Assembly: GCA_018001635.1 (NCBI GenBank)
Contig: JAGNHS010000007.1
Location: 1 to 64,000 of the forward strand
DNA from: Pseudomonadota bacterium
Lineage (GTDB): Bacteria > Bdellovibrionota > UBA2428
DNA: 64,000 nt
Reading direction: 5' to 3'
In this document: positions 16,901 to 25,801 of the stretch, one piece after another
Position numbering within the stretch: the first letter of the stretch is position 1
Layout: each line of letters starts with the position of its first letter
Translations under genes and position numbers: made by a program
The notes under the pieces: model-generated
The model's input: the letters and a program-made list of their open reading frames with translations, nothing else
Databases searched by the model: none
Told to the model about the DNA's origin: nothing

Positions 16901-17661
16901 AAAAATCAGCCGTTAAAATACGAGCGCTGTTCATCGTTTCATTTTTATTGTTATTAGGGGGTTGGTATTATACGCGGCAAACCCTTTTTCAATTGTCTAA
17001 TGTTGAAGTATTAACCGAAAACACTGTGGTGAGGGGTCTAATACTCAAGCAGATGGCTACTCAACTTGGAAGAAACCTCTTTGCGCTCTCTTTAAATGAT
17101 ATTGAGTTAAAACTCTTTTCGATAAAACAAATTGATGAACTCGTTATTACTAAGAAGTGGCCTTCAGGAATACAAATTCATCCGCACTTACGAACACCCG
17201 TGGCCATTTTGAAAAAAAATAAAAATGAATTCTTTATTGATGCAAAGGGAGTTTTATTTTCCGAAGTTAGTGAAGATAGGGGTTTGTGGCCACTTCTTGA
17301 GAATTTTGATGACGAGGCCAGTCTCATTAAAGTTGTGTCTTGGTTGGGATCTGAGAACAATATTAATCAGAATCTGGATATTTCGTGGAGAATTCAAAGC
17401 CTTTCTTGGGATCGGGAACTTGGATTGCAGGCTAAGTTGACTAATGGAACTCTTGTTGAACTTGGTTTTGAATCTTACTCGGGTGCTTGGAGTAGGACTC
17501 TAAAATCTCTTGAATATCTTAAACAGAAGGATCTGCGTGCCGCCGCGCTCGATGCAACGTATAACAGTCGCGTTGTGGTGAAGGCTCCTTCAAAATTGCA
17601 AAATCCTAAAAATGATTTAAATTTAAAAGAGATAGTGCACCGCGAGGGGGGTCGGCCATGA
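16897..17661 (+). CDS. ftsQ: Cell division protein FtsQ
   Basis: The 254-residue protein has a short basic N-terminus, one membrane helix (ALFIVSFLLLLGGWYY) and a periplasmic POTRA-like domain beginning FQLSNVEVLTENTVVRG. The layout and position between ddl and ftsA identify FtsQ. FtsQ links early cytoplasmic division proteins to FtsB/FtsL and the septal synthases. Sequence identity in this family is always low, so position carries much of the weight. The start overlaps ddl and the end overlaps ftsA, each by 4 bases. Confidence 0.9.
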   Translation: MKKSAVKIRALFIVSFLLLLGGWYYTRQTLFQLSNVEVLTENTVVRGLILKQMATQLGRNLFALSLNDIELKLFSIKQIDELVITKKWPSGIQIHPHLRTPVAILKKNKNEFFIDAKGVLFSEVSEDRGLWPLLENFDDEASLIKVVSWLGSENNINQNLDISWRIQSLSWDRELGLQAKLTNGTLVELGFESYSGAWSRTLKSLEYLKQKDLRAAALDATYNSRVVVKAPSKLQNPKNDLNLKEIVHREGGRP

Positions 17662-18908
17662 GAGATGACGAATACGTAGTTGGCCTGGATCTGGGCACTA
17701 CAAAGGTTTGTGCTGTAGTCGGTCGTGTTGAAAAATCTGAGTCAGCTTCCGGCGGTGAATCCCTTAAAATATTAGGATTAGGACAGGCCGCTTCTAACGG
17801 TATCAAAAAAGGTATTGTTGTAAATATTGAAGAGACTGTCGAAAGTATTCGAAAAGCTGTTCAAGATGCAGAGTTGATGGCAGGCGTTCCAATTGAGCGT
17901 GCGGTCGTTGGTGTTGCGGGTGCTCATATCAAGGGATTTAATTCTAGCGGAGTTGTTGGAATTAAAGGTAAAGAAATTCAAAAAGAAGATTTGAATCGAG
18001 TCATAGATGCGGCCAGGGCAGTTGCGATTCCTTCTGATCGAACAGCTCTTCATGTGCTTCCGCAAGAATTTAAAATTGATGACCAAGATGGAATTCGTAA
18101 TCCCTTAGGAATGATGGGAACGCGTCTTGAGGCAAAAGTTCACATTGTTACTGCGGCTCAAAGCGCGATTCAAAACATCGTGAGATGTTGTGAAAAAACT
18201 GGATTGAGTGTGACTTCTTTAGTTCTCCAGCCCCTAGCGTCTGCTCGTGCTGTACTTTCTAGAGACGAAAGTGATCTTGGTGTGGCTTTAGTCGATATTG
18301 GCGGTGGAACAACAGATCTGGCAGTATTTCATAATGGATGTATTGTTCATTCTTGTATCATGCCGGTGGGTGGACAACATATTACGCAAGATTTAGCGAT
18401 TGGATTGCGAACCCCTCCTTTTGAGGCCGAAAGAATTAAAAAGGAACATGGTTTTGGATTAAAAAGCATGGTGGATCCAGTTGAGACCATTGAAGTTCCA
18501 AGTGTAGGTGGTCGACCTCCAAGAGTGGTTGAAAAGAAAATTATTGGAGAAATTATTGAACCTCGTCTTGAGGAAATTTTCCAATTTATTAATAGAGAAA
18601 TTATTGCTAGTGGCTGCTCGGAATTACTGGCTGGTGGAGTTGTACTCACCGGTGGAGGAACATTACTCCGAGGAGCTGTTGAATTAGCTGAATTTATTTT
18701 TGATTTGCCGGTCAAACTGGCTTACCCAACTGGGGTTACGGGTTTTTATGATCGAGTGGCATCACCCGTTTACTCTACAGGGGTGGGATTATTAAAATGG
18801 GCGGCTGAGGATAAACAAAACTTTGGACGCTTGCCTTTAGCACAAACGACAACAGTATTGAGAATGAAAAAACAAATGAAGGATTTATTTGGAAATTTAT
18901 TTTCATGA
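17658..18908 (+). CDS. ftsA: Cell division protein FtsA
   Basis: The 416-residue actin-like ATPase has VGLDLGTTKVCAVVG at the N-terminus, a 1C (SHS2) domain including VGVAGAHIKGFNSSGVV, the phosphate-2 motif VDIGGGTTDLAVF, and the adenosine motif GVVLTGGGTLLRG. The C-terminus (MKKQMKDLFGNLFS) is the amphipathic membrane-targeting helix. FtsA tethers FtsZ to the membrane and recruits later division proteins. It precedes ftsZ by 18 bases. Confidence 0.97.
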   Translation: MRDDEYVVGLDLGTTKVCAVVGRVEKSESASGGESLKILGLGQAASNGIKKGIVVNIEETVESIRKAVQDAELMAGVPIERAVVGVAGAHIKGFNSSGVVGIKGKEIQKEDLNRVIDAARAVAIPSDRTALHVLPQEFKIDDQDGIRNPLGMMGTRLEAKVHIVTAAQSAIQNIVRCCEKTGLSVTSLVLQPLASARAVLSRDESDLGVALVDIGGGTTDLAVFHNGCIVHSCIMPVGGQHITQDLAIGLRTPPFEAERIKKEHGFGLKSMVDPVETIEVPSVGGRPPRVVEKKIIGEIIEPRLEEIFQFINREIIASGCSELLAGGVVLTGGGTLLRGAVELAEFIFDLPVKLAYPTGVTGFYDRVASPVYSTGVGLLKWAAEDKQNFGRLPLAQTTTVLRMKKQMKDLFGNLFS

Positions 18909-18926
18909 ACGACCTGGGAGGGGTTT

Positions 18927-20435
18927 ATGGGATTTGAGCCAATAGAAGAAGAAAACATCATAGTAGAAAACATTGAAAAAAAAGAGGAAGCACCTGAAGA
19001 AATTAGCGTAGCTAGTTTTGAAGATGTTCTCGGAGCCAAAATTAAAGTTTTTGGAATCGGTGGCGGTGGTTGTAATGCTATCAACGCCATGGTCAGAGGC
19101 GGTTTGAAAGGGGTCGAATTTTGTACGGCCAATACAGATCGTCAAGCTTTGGCTTCATCGCTTGCGCAAAGAAAAATTCAATTAGGCACTAAGTTGACTA
19201 AAGGATTAGGCGCGGGAGCCAATCCTGATGTGGGCAGAAGTGCTGCTATGGAAAGTCGCGATGATTTAGTGGCTGCTATTGATGGCGCCGACATGGTCTT
19301 TATTACGGCAGGAATGGGCGGTGGTACAGGAACGGGTGCGGCTCCTGTGATTGCACAAATTGCAAGAGAAATGGGAGCACTCACAGTGGCGGTTGTTACT
19401 AAACCGTTTTTATTTGAAGCGCCTAAAAGAATGAGAGTTGCTGAAGGCGGATTGAATCTCTTAAAGGAAAATGTTGATACGCTTATTCAGATTCCTAATC
19501 AAAGATTGCTTTCAATCGTTGATAAAAACACTACAGTTTTACAAGCGTTTTCGCGAGCCGATGAAGTTCTGTTAAATGCCGTTCAAGGTTTGAGTGATTT
19601 AATTAATATTTCGGGTCACATAAATCTAGACTTTGCAGACGTTAGAACCGTAATGAAGGCGCGCGGCCTTGCTTTAATGGGTACTGGTATTGCTCAAGGT
19701 GAAAATCGTGCATTACAAGCCGCTCACATGGCCATCTCTAGTCCGCTTTTAGAGGATGTGAGTATTAGAGGGGCTACAGGAATTATTATAAACATTACTG
19801 GACCCGATAATTTAACACTTCACGAAATTAATGAAGCTGTTTCATTGGTGACTGAAGAAGCGGATAAAGAAGCTGAAGTTATTTTTGGTAGCGTATTTTC
19901 GAATCAAATTGGTGATTCAGTTAAAGTTACAGTCATTGCGACAGGTTTTGAGCAAAACGTAAAACGAAAAGAAGAAGAAAAATCTTATCAAGTATCAGCT
20001 TCTAGAGCTCATTTTGTTGAGGAAGTGAAAAAACCAGAGCCAGTATATGCTGCCCCAGTTCAACAAGCTCCCCAACAGCAAGAGAGTGTTTCTATCCCTC
20101 AACCTGAAATTCATAGAGCCCCCGAAGTTTATGTGGCTCCTCAGGCAGTCGCGGTTTCACCTGTACCTGCACCGACTCCTGTTTATAATCCCCCTGAACA
20201 TCAAGCCAAAGGAGTTGAGTCACATTGGGTTAGTTCTCAAAAGGATGCTGTTTCTTTTAAAAAAGAGCCACAAATTGAAGAGCCATTTTTGGATGTTGAA
20301 GAAAGCGATAAGGAACGCATAGACTTTTTAATTCAAGCTAAGAAAATCGCGCAAGATTTAGGTTTTAAAAACAGCTCGGGAGAAGATTTGGAAATACCAG
20401 CATTTCTTAGAAGGGGATTGAATAGCGATAAATAG
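18927..20435 (+). CDS. ftsZ: Cell division protein FtsZ with long C-terminal linker
   Basis: The tubulin-like GTPase contains the signature [23 protein letters not shown] near residue 43 and the T7-loop region [11 protein letters not shown]. The protein is 502 residues, about 100 longer than the common size, because of a Pro/Gln/Ala/Val-rich linker after about residue 360. It ends with [11 protein letters not shown], the conserved peptide that binds FtsA and other partners. An N-terminal acidic extension of about 30 residues is also present. The ribosome-binding site is GGGAGGGG upstream of ATG 18927. Confidence 0.98.
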   Translation: MGFEPIEEENIIVENIEKKEEAPEEISVASFEDVLGAKIKVFGIGGGGCNAINAMVRGGLKGVEFCTANTDRQALASSLAQRKIQLGTKLTKGLGAGANPDVGRSAAMESRDDLVAAIDGADMVFITAGMGGGTGTGAAPVIAQIAREMGALTVAVVTKPFLFEAPKRMRVAEGGLNLLKENVDTLIQIPNQRLLSIVDKNTTVLQAFSRADEVLLNAVQGLSDLINISGHINLDFADVRTVMKARGLALMGTGIAQGENRALQAAHMAISSPLLEDVSIRGATGIIINITGPDNLTLHEINEAVSLVTEEADKEAEVIFGSVFSNQIGDSVKVTVIATGFEQNVKRKEEEKSYQVSASRAHFVEEVKKPEPVYAAPVQQAPQQQESVSIPQPEIHRAPEVYVAPQAVAVSPVPAPTPVYNPPEHQAKGVESHWVSSQKDAVSFKKEPQIEEPFLDVEESDKERIDFLIQAKKIAQDLGFKNSSGEDLEIPAFLRRGLNSDK

Positions 20436-20460
20436 TTTTAAATCGCAATATAAATTTAGA

Positions 20461-20493
20461 ACCCAAACTATCCTACGGATAGTTTGGGTTTTT
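20461..20493 (+). terminator. Rho-independent terminator after ftsZ
   Basis: A perfect 13-bp stem (ACCCAAACTATCC / GGATAGTTTGGGT) with a TAC loop is followed by TTTT on the plus strand. The stem is also the last eight codons and stop of the convergent gene, whose stop lies at 20468-20470. No T-run exists in the other direction, so it is directional for ftsZ. Confidence 0.9.
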
Positions 20494-20971
20494 CGTTTCT
20501 TCTCTCGAAAATAGGGTGCTGATTGGCTAAAGAAGTTTGAATCTGGTTTACAAACAATAGAATTTTTTCAGCATGAATTGAGTTAAATTCTTGAGGGCAA
20601 AGCCAACATTTTCTGGAAAGTTCGTCTAAGGCTACAAGTTTTTTTCCCATAAACTCAGCCTTTTTAGAGTCCGCTAAATAAAAATATAAAAGGATTCCAA
20701 AATCTCTCCACTGGAGCAAGTGTAAGCTTTTGTTGTCAATTTCAGTTAAAAAACTAAGAGTAGCTTGAAGTTGTTGGGGGCTCCATTTAAGTCCAATGTT
20801 TTTTAGTTGTTCCGAGAAGTCCTGAGAATGAGAAGATAAAGTTAGCAGCCATGTTTTGGTTTCAGCCTTGTCCACCCAAAACAGATCTTTAATTAGGATG
20901 TTCATACTCTCTCTTAATGAGACTAAAGACATTAGTGATTCTCTAAGTGCAGCTTGCTTTAGTTGGCTCAT
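20468..20971 (-). CDS. Hypothetical protein, last gene of a three-gene unit
   Basis: The 167-residue protein is predicted mostly helical and cytoplasmic, with no signal peptide or membrane helix. No family was recognised. It contains one C-x-x-C pair (KCWLCPQ). The start ATG at 20971 overlaps the upstream stop by 4 bases. Its final codons form the terminator hairpin of ftsZ. Its function is unknown; co-expression with a sigma-region-4-like protein suggests a regulatory unit, which is only inference. Confidence 0.65.
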   Translation of the reverse strand: MSQLKQAALRESLMSLVSLRESMNILIKDLFWVDKAETKTWLLTLSSHSQDFSEQLKNIGLKWSPQQLQATLSFLTEIDNKSLHLLQWRDFGILLYFYLADSKKAEFMGKKLVALDELSRKCWLCPQEFNSIHAEKILLFVNQIQTSLANQHPIFERRNEKPKLSVG

Positions 20972-21171
20972 GCTCTTTTCCTTTTCTTTTGAGGGTTTTT
21001 TTCTTCTCGAAGGGCCTGATACATGGTTGAAACAAGTGTGATTAACTTTTTTGATTTTAAAGTTTCTGACAAAAGCTCATTGCGGAAATTTTCATTGAGT
21101 TCATTAAATAAAAATTCCTCAAAGAGGAGGTCGAAATCTCTAGATAGAAAATTCTTTTCGCTAAGAGGCAT
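20968..21171 (-). CDS. Small hypothetical protein
   Basis: The 67-residue product is acidic and Phe/Leu-rich in its first half (FDLLFEEFLFNELNENF) with a basic tail (KNPQKKRKRA), and probably helical. It sits between two genes that it overlaps on both sides (11 and 4 bases), which is the main support that it is real. No family was recognised. Confidence 0.55.
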   Translation of the reverse strand: MPLSEKNFLSRDFDLLFEEFLFNELNENFRNELLSETLKSKKLITLVSTMYQALREEKNPQKKRKRA

Positions 21172-21757
21172 TTTTCTTCATCCTTTCTCCTAGATTGCTT
21201 TTAAGGTTTTCTTTGCTTTCAAAAACAATTTTTTGAATTTCAGAAAGGGAAACCCCAGTGAGTAACGACACTTCATTGGGAGTGAGTCCTTCAAAGTAAA
21301 GATTTATAATCTTATTGGATGATTCATCTAGAATTTCGCCGAGATTATTTTCAAATTTATTTAAAATTTGAGTCACCAAAGCTTCTTCATTTGTATCGGT
21401 ATTGCTTTTGTTGGTGAGAGAGGTATTTTCTATAAATCTAAGCAATGATCTAAGGAGATAGTATTCGAGTCGAAACGGACTTTTGACCTTTTGAAGTCGA
21501 ACACAATTGATGTGTTGCCATTCTTTTGACGTATTCATCCATTCGAAAAATTTTGTGGGAACGAGAGCCTTTCTAGATAGGTAGCCCACTTTTTCAAGTG
21601 ATGTTACGATAGATTCAAGGTATGGGAGAACTAATTTTAAAGAAGTTTTTGATGAAAAATTATCCTTTAAAAGGGCCTCGAAAAGTAGCGCGTTTGAATC
21701 AAAAGCGCTCTGCTTTAACCGACGCCTATTTAAAGTTTTCTGTCTCACATAAAGCAT
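21161..21757 (-). CDS. Protein with sigma-70 region 4-like helix-turn-helix
   Basis: From ATG 21757 the protein has 198 residues; a TTG at 21775 would add six. Near the C-terminus, INLYFEGLTPNEVSLLTGVSLSEIQKIV has the layout of a sigma region 4 helix-turn-helix: a helix, a turn at the Gly of LLTGVS, and a recognition helix. No region 2 is recognisable, although the N-terminal half is helical. It may be a divergent sigma-like or regulatory DNA-binding protein. Its 5' end abuts or overlaps the divergent TPR gene, so both starts are uncertain. Confidence 0.6.
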   Translation of the reverse strand: MLYVRQKTLNRRRLKQSAFDSNALLFEALLKDNFSSKTSLKLVLPYLESIVTSLEKVGYLSRKALVPTKFFEWMNTSKEWQHINCVRLQKVKSPFRLEYYLLRSLLRFIENTSLTNKSNTDTNEEALVTQILNKFENNLGEILDESSNKIINLYFEGLTPNEVSLLTGVSLSEIQKIVFESKENLKSNLGERMKKNAS

Positions 21758-24519
21758 ATCGGCACATTGCGTCAATAATTAAGCCCCCGCTTGTATTATT
21801 TGTTCTTAATTCATTAATTTCATATGGTTATGCTGACTTTACTTTGCAGAAAACAGGAGGATTATTTCGACTTAAGGGAAAGATTGAAGAAAGCCCGGAA
21901 ATTTCAGTAGAAAAAGATCAGCTTCATGGCGCTTTGTGTGGTGATCGCAGAACTCAAGATTTAATCATTAAATTCAAAAAAATTCCTTCAGATTGGTCCA
22001 AAGATAATGATGTTTTAGAGTCGTTAAAAGGTGTGAATGGAGCCCCATGTTCCATTGTTGGAAATCTAGGGGCTAATAATAGTTTTGAGTTGAGAGTTTC
22101 CTATTTGCAAGAAAAGCCGATGCAGTTTTTACCGATTGAATTTGGGGGCTTAATTATTGTTGATCATTGGTTTTCTTTGCCAAAAGTTAAAAAAGAGAAA
22201 GCTTTAATTTCAAGTAATAAAATTACAGTCAAACAAAATTCAGAAAAGGATGATTTTAAAGATGAGATGAGTTGGAAGCAAATTCTGGGTGCTTCAGGGT
22301 CATCGATAGATATTAATAGTCCTGAATTAAATAAATATAGAGCTAAAGATAAAGAAAAGGATTTTGGACTTAGCGATGAGTTGATTGAGCGAAAATCGCT
22401 TGAGATTCCTGTAATGGATTATCCGGTTTTTGTGTTTCCAATAAAATTATATCAAAAAGAGTTTAAACCAAAACTATATACAAAAACGGGTGGGCGAGAA
22501 AATAAAACACTTGCCGAAGCGATGAATTATTTAAAAATTCTCATTGAAAGAAAAGATTGGCTGAGAGCACAGCAAGCTTTTATTATTACAAAGAAAAGCA
22601 AAGTGGGGCATCTTTTAAGAGATGATGATCCTTATCTTGTCGCTCTGGAAGGATTCTTAGCTATCAAAGTGGGAGAAGAGCTTAAGAATGAAGAGCAAAT
22701 AAGTTATGGTCTTAATACTTGGTCAAAAGGGCTTCGGAAGGTGATGAGGAAAGGTGTAGAAGATGAGGATTATCTTCTATACAGTTTTGAAGAGTACATT
22801 CGCAAAAGTAGTGAAAGAGGTTCATTTGTACAGCTAGCTGAATTTCTTGTATGGGCAGAGAAATTTAGTTGGGCGCCTGAAATTTCTGAACGATTAGATT
22901 ATCTAAAGGGCGAAGTTTACTTTTCTATGAAGGTATTTAATGAAGCTAATGAAATTTTCCAAAATTTCATTAGCACTAGAGAAGGCAGTTCGGGGAAAAA
23001 GATTTACGACAAAGAGTACATTTCTGCGAGTTTATTTAGGCAGGGTGATATTTATTCCAGTCAAAGAAAGTGGAAAGAAGCTGTTGTTAGTTATTCTGAT
23101 GCTCTACAAAAATTACCTGGCACGGGTAAGTTTTTATTTGAGGGATCTTGGTATCCAAAGGAAATTACAAAATATCCCGAAGTTTTGCTCAATAGAGCAC
23201 AGGCTTACTACTTTATGGGGATGGAATCTTCGGCGCTAAGAGATTACAGGGCCTTTGTTTTTACAAACGGCAATCATAAATATGTGTCTTTGGCCATGTT
23301 TAAGATTGCAGAATTGCTTGAGAGGGTTGGAGCCGAAAAATCCAAAATTATAGGCACTCTTTCTGAGTGTTCGTTTAAACGAGAAAACACTATTGGGGCG
23401 CGCTTGTGTGAAGCTAAAAAGGCGGCCATAGAACTGTCGGAGACTCCAGAAAAAAGAATTCCTAATAAGATAAACGCAGTAGAAAGAATCTTCACATCTA
23501 ATTCAAAATTGGAGGGGTCTGAATTTTTTTCTAAAGAAAATCTTACAGTTTATGGAAAATTGCTTTGGGGAAAACCATTGATGGATAAGGGAATTTCTTT
23601 AAAGGTAATGGAAGCTCTTGAAGCTTCAAATAAGGTGGAGAGTAGTGAGTATTTGTCGGCGTGGAATTTTGAATACTATGTGACCGCTCTTCATGGTTAT
23701 TTAAAGTCATTAAATGAAAATTCAAAATATAAGGAAGTTATTGAGACTTATGAAAGAAAACAAAGGAATTCCTTATGGAAGAGTACTCGCCCCGAACTAT
23801 TGTGGCAGTTGTCGAAAGCCTTTGCTGATCAGGGTCTTTGGGATGAAGCCATGTCTTCTTGGAAACAGTCCGAAAAATTACGTGAGAGAATTAATAGAAA
23901 ATCTGAGCGCCCTTTCGATGTCGATAATGATTCCTGGTTTGAATTAGGGGTAAAGATTGGCTCTCGTTTGTACGCCGAAAAGAAGTTGCCTATTAATGAA
24001 GTTCTAAAAAATCTGTCCAAATTAAATAATGAGAGTGAGAAATTTCTAAGGTTGAGTATTCCTTTATATTTGGCTCAAGAAAACTACAATAAAGCCAATG
24101 AAGCTTGGAAAAAAATTCATGAGAAATATTCTCTCAGTTGGGATGATTTACTTTCCTGGGAAAAGGTATTGGAGAAGTTAAATAAGACTAAAGAGAGAAC
24201 AAATATTTTAGAGTCGACGGCGGGCGTCTGGATCGCTGGCGATAAAATGAGTGATAAACCCCCTGTGGATGTTCTATTGGCCCTAGCCAATTCTCGAGAG
24301 AATAACTCTCAAAATGATAAGGCACTTTTGGTTTATGATTATCTACTAAATCTTAACGGTAAACAAAGTTTTAGCAGAGCTATGATTTCTTATCAGAAGG
24401 CTAAATTATTGAGAAAGATGGGTAATAACGCTTTGGCTATAAAGAGCTTTAAAGAAGCCATAGAGAGTGATCCGGAAAGTCTTTGGGCTAAACTTTCTAA
24501 ATCAGAAAACAATTTTTGA
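21652..24519 (+). CDS. Large exported TPR-repeat protein
   Basis: The frame is open from 21622 to 24519. ATG 21652 is chosen because AAAGAAG lies six bases upstream, giving 955 residues. A signal peptide-like segment (PPLVLFVLNSLISYGYA-DF) lies far inside, near residues 43-60 from this start. The true start may therefore be a rare ATT at 21766, which would just avoid the divergent gene. The body holds many helical repeats of TPR type, for example KEAVVSYSDALQKLP and NNALAIKSFKEAIESDPES. It is probably a periplasmic scaffold. It lies 96 bases upstream of flgB, but a flagellar role is not shown. Confidence 0.78.
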   Translation: MKNYPLKGPRKVARLNQKRSALTDAYLKFSVSHKAYRHIASIIKPPLVLFVLNSLISYGYADFTLQKTGGLFRLKGKIEESPEISVEKDQLHGALCGDRRTQDLIIKFKKIPSDWSKDNDVLESLKGVNGAPCSIVGNLGANNSFELRVSYLQEKPMQFLPIEFGGLIIVDHWFSLPKVKKEKALISSNKITVKQNSEKDDFKDEMSWKQILGASGSSIDINSPELNKYRAKDKEKDFGLSDELIERKSLEIPVMDYPVFVFPIKLYQKEFKPKLYTKTGGRENKTLAEAMNYLKILIERKDWLRAQQAFIITKKSKVGHLLRDDDPYLVALEGFLAIKVGEELKNEEQISYGLNTWSKGLRKVMRKGVEDEDYLLYSFEEYIRKSSERGSFVQLAEFLVWAEKFSWAPEISERLDYLKGEVYFSMKVFNEANEIFQNFISTREGSSGKKIYDKEYISASLFRQGDIYSSQRKWKEAVVSYSDALQKLPGTGKFLFEGSWYPKEITKYPEVLLNRAQAYYFMGMESSALRDYRAFVFTNGNHKYVSLAMFKIAELLERVGAEKSKIIGTLSECSFKRENTIGARLCEAKKAAIELSETPEKRIPNKINAVERIFTSNSKLEGSEFFSKENLTVYGKLLWGKPLMDKGISLKVMEALEASNKVESSEYLSAWNFEYYVTALHGYLKSLNENSKYKEVIETYERKQRNSLWKSTRPELLWQLSKAFADQGLWDEAMSSWKQSEKLRERINRKSERPFDVDNDSWFELGVKIGSRLYAEKKLPINEVLKNLSKLNNESEKFLRLSIPLYLAQENYNKANEAWKKIHEKYSLSWDDLLSWEKVLEKLNKTKERTNILESTAGVWIAGDKMSDKPPVDVLLALANSRENNSQNDKALLVYDYLLNLNGKQSFSRAMISYQKAKLLRKMGNNALAIKSFKEAIESDPESLWAKLSKSENNF

Positions 24520-24537
24520 ACAAAAAATTGAATTAGT

Positions 24538-24566
24538 GTCAAAGTTTTATAGGCAAATGCTTTGAC
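24538..24566. repeat. Inverted repeat upstream of the flgB promoter
   Basis: GTCAAAG at 24538-24544 is repeated inverted as CTTTGAC at 24560-24566 with 15 bases between. Its centre is about 49 bases before the predicted sigma-54 start site. It could be a binding site for the activator or the end of the TPR transcript; no T-run follows. Confidence 0.4.
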
Positions 24567-24574
24567 GATTATCA

Positions 24575-24589
24575 TGGCACAATTCCTGC
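24575..24589 (+). promoter_or_regulatory. Sigma-54 promoter of the flgB-flgE operon
   Basis: TGGCAC at 24575-24580, a five-base spacer and CTGC at 24586-24589 keep the invariant GG and GC at correct spacing, with one mismatch to TTGC. Predicted transcription start is about 24601, leaving a 15-base leader with the GGGGAGAAG ribosome-binding site before the flgB ATG at 24616. Confidence 0.75.
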
Positions 24590-24615
24590 TTTAATTATTA
24601 AGCGGGGAGAAGATC

Positions 24616-25020
24616 ATGACTTTTGATGCCACTATCTTGGCTCTACAGCGTAATCTTGACATGCGTTCATTGTCACATTCAATCCACGCTTCAAATATTT
24701 CTAATGCCAATGTGCCTGGATATCATTCAAGAAAAATTGATTTTGAAGAAAGTCTTCGTGAAGCTTTGTCGGACTACGAAGGTGTTGATGAACCATTAGT
24801 GCGTCGTCAAGATTTAGTTCGAGAGGCTGTAGAAAAGGTGACAGGTCAAATTTATGAAGATCCTTTGGCTAAAGCCAACGGAGATGGAAACACCGTCAAC
24901 GTTGACAAAGAAATGTCGGAAATTGCCAAAAACACAATCGGCTATCAAACAGCTATTCAATTGATCAATAAAAAAATTGCTTTGCAAAAATATGTTCTTG
25001 GTGAAGGAGGCGCTCGATAA
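24616..25020 (+). CDS. flgB: Flagellar basal-body rod protein FlgB
   Basis: The 134-residue protein carries the rod-protein N-terminal signature (SIHASNISNANVPGYHSRKIDF) and a helical C-terminus typical of axial proteins. FlgB forms the proximal rod in the periplasm with FlgC, FliE, FlgF and FlgG, and is exported by the flagellar type III system. It is the first gene of the flagellar locus, 96 bases after the TPR gene, behind a sigma-54-type promoter. Confidence 0.96.
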   Translation: MTFDATILALQRNLDMRSLSHSIHASNISNANVPGYHSRKIDFEESLREALSDYEGVDEPLVRRQDLVREAVEKVTGQIYEDPLAKANGDGNTVNVDKEMSEIAKNTIGYQTAIQLINKKIALQKYVLGEGGAR

Positions 25021-25457
25021 TGGATGTTTTTAGAACGATGGATGTTATCGGCTCTGCATTGACCGCTGAGAGAACAAGATTGAATGCGATTGCTAGCAAT
25101 TTGGCTAATGCTAATTCGGCAAAGCGTGCCGATGGCGAAGGTCCTTACAGACGCCAAGATGTCATTTTAGAAAGCGTTCCCATGGAGGCTGAATTCACTG
25201 AAGTTTTAGATCGAGTGCAACATCCTCACACTGAAGTTCGTGTTGCTGATATTAAGGAAGATGATGGCGAACCGCTTTTAGTTTTCAAACCAGAGCATCC
25301 CATGGCGAATAAGGATGGATATGTCGCAATGCCAAATGTGAATCCAGTCACAGAATCAGCCAATATGATTTCTGCAGAACGAGCCTATCAAAATGATGTC
25401 AATGTTTTTCAAACAACAAAACAAATGGCCTTAAAAGCCCTGGAGATTGGTAAATAA
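25020..25457 (+). CDS. flgC: Flagellar basal-body rod protein FlgC
   Basis: The 145-residue protein has the axial-family motif (RLNAIASNLANANS) at the N-terminus. At the C-terminus it has the FlgC-type ending around NVNPVTESANMISAERAYQNDVNVFQ, which forms the coiled coil of rod subunits. The start overlaps the last base of the flgB stop, indicating translational coupling. It is a proximal rod component. Confidence 0.96.
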   Translation: MDVFRTMDVIGSALTAERTRLNAIASNLANANSAKRADGEGPYRRQDVILESVPMEAEFTEVLDRVQHPHTEVRVADIKEDDGEPLLVFKPEHPMANKDGYVAMPNVNPVTESANMISAERAYQNDVNVFQTTKQMALKALEIGK

Positions 25458-25459
25458 AC

Positions 25460-25798
25460 ATGAGTGAATTTGGAATGATTGATCTTTATGGTCGAGATAC
25501 TTGGAGTAAGCTTCAAGAGTCACGACTCAATAAAATTGAAAATTCACAACTTGAAGATATCCAAAAAACAGATTCGGGACCAAGTTTCAAAGACACTCTG
25601 GAAAGCGCTATTGGTGAAACTAATGATACTTTGATGGCTGCAGACAAGGCGGCCATGGATTTTGCTTCAGGTAAAGATGTTAATTTGCACGATGTTTTAA
25701 TTAGTATGGAAAAAGCTGAGGTCTCTCTTAAAACATTAAGTGCAGTTCGAGGAAAAATTGTAGAGGCCTATCAAGAAATTATGAGGATGCAGGTTTGA
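25460..25798 (+). CDS. fliE: Flagellar hook-basal body protein FliE
   Basis: The 112-residue protein has a FliE-type C-terminal half: FKDTLESAIGETN, then GKDVNLHDVLISMEKAEVSLKTLSAVRGKIVEAYQEIMRMQV ending exactly in the conserved manner. FliE joins the MS ring to the rod. The gene sits two bases after flgC and four before fliF. Confidence 0.95.
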   Translation: MSEFGMIDLYGRDTWSKLQESRLNKIENSQLEDIQKTDSGPSFKDTLESAIGETNDTLMAADKAAMDFASGKDVNLHDVLISMEKAEVSLKTLSAVRGKIVEAYQEIMRMQV

Positions 25799-25801
25799 TT
25801 T

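Noticed and set aside
24538-24571. Possible sigma-28 promoter (CAAAGTTT and GACGATTA) before flgB
   Set aside because: The spacer is 16 bases instead of about 11, so the match is not credible; the sigma-54 element next to it is much better.
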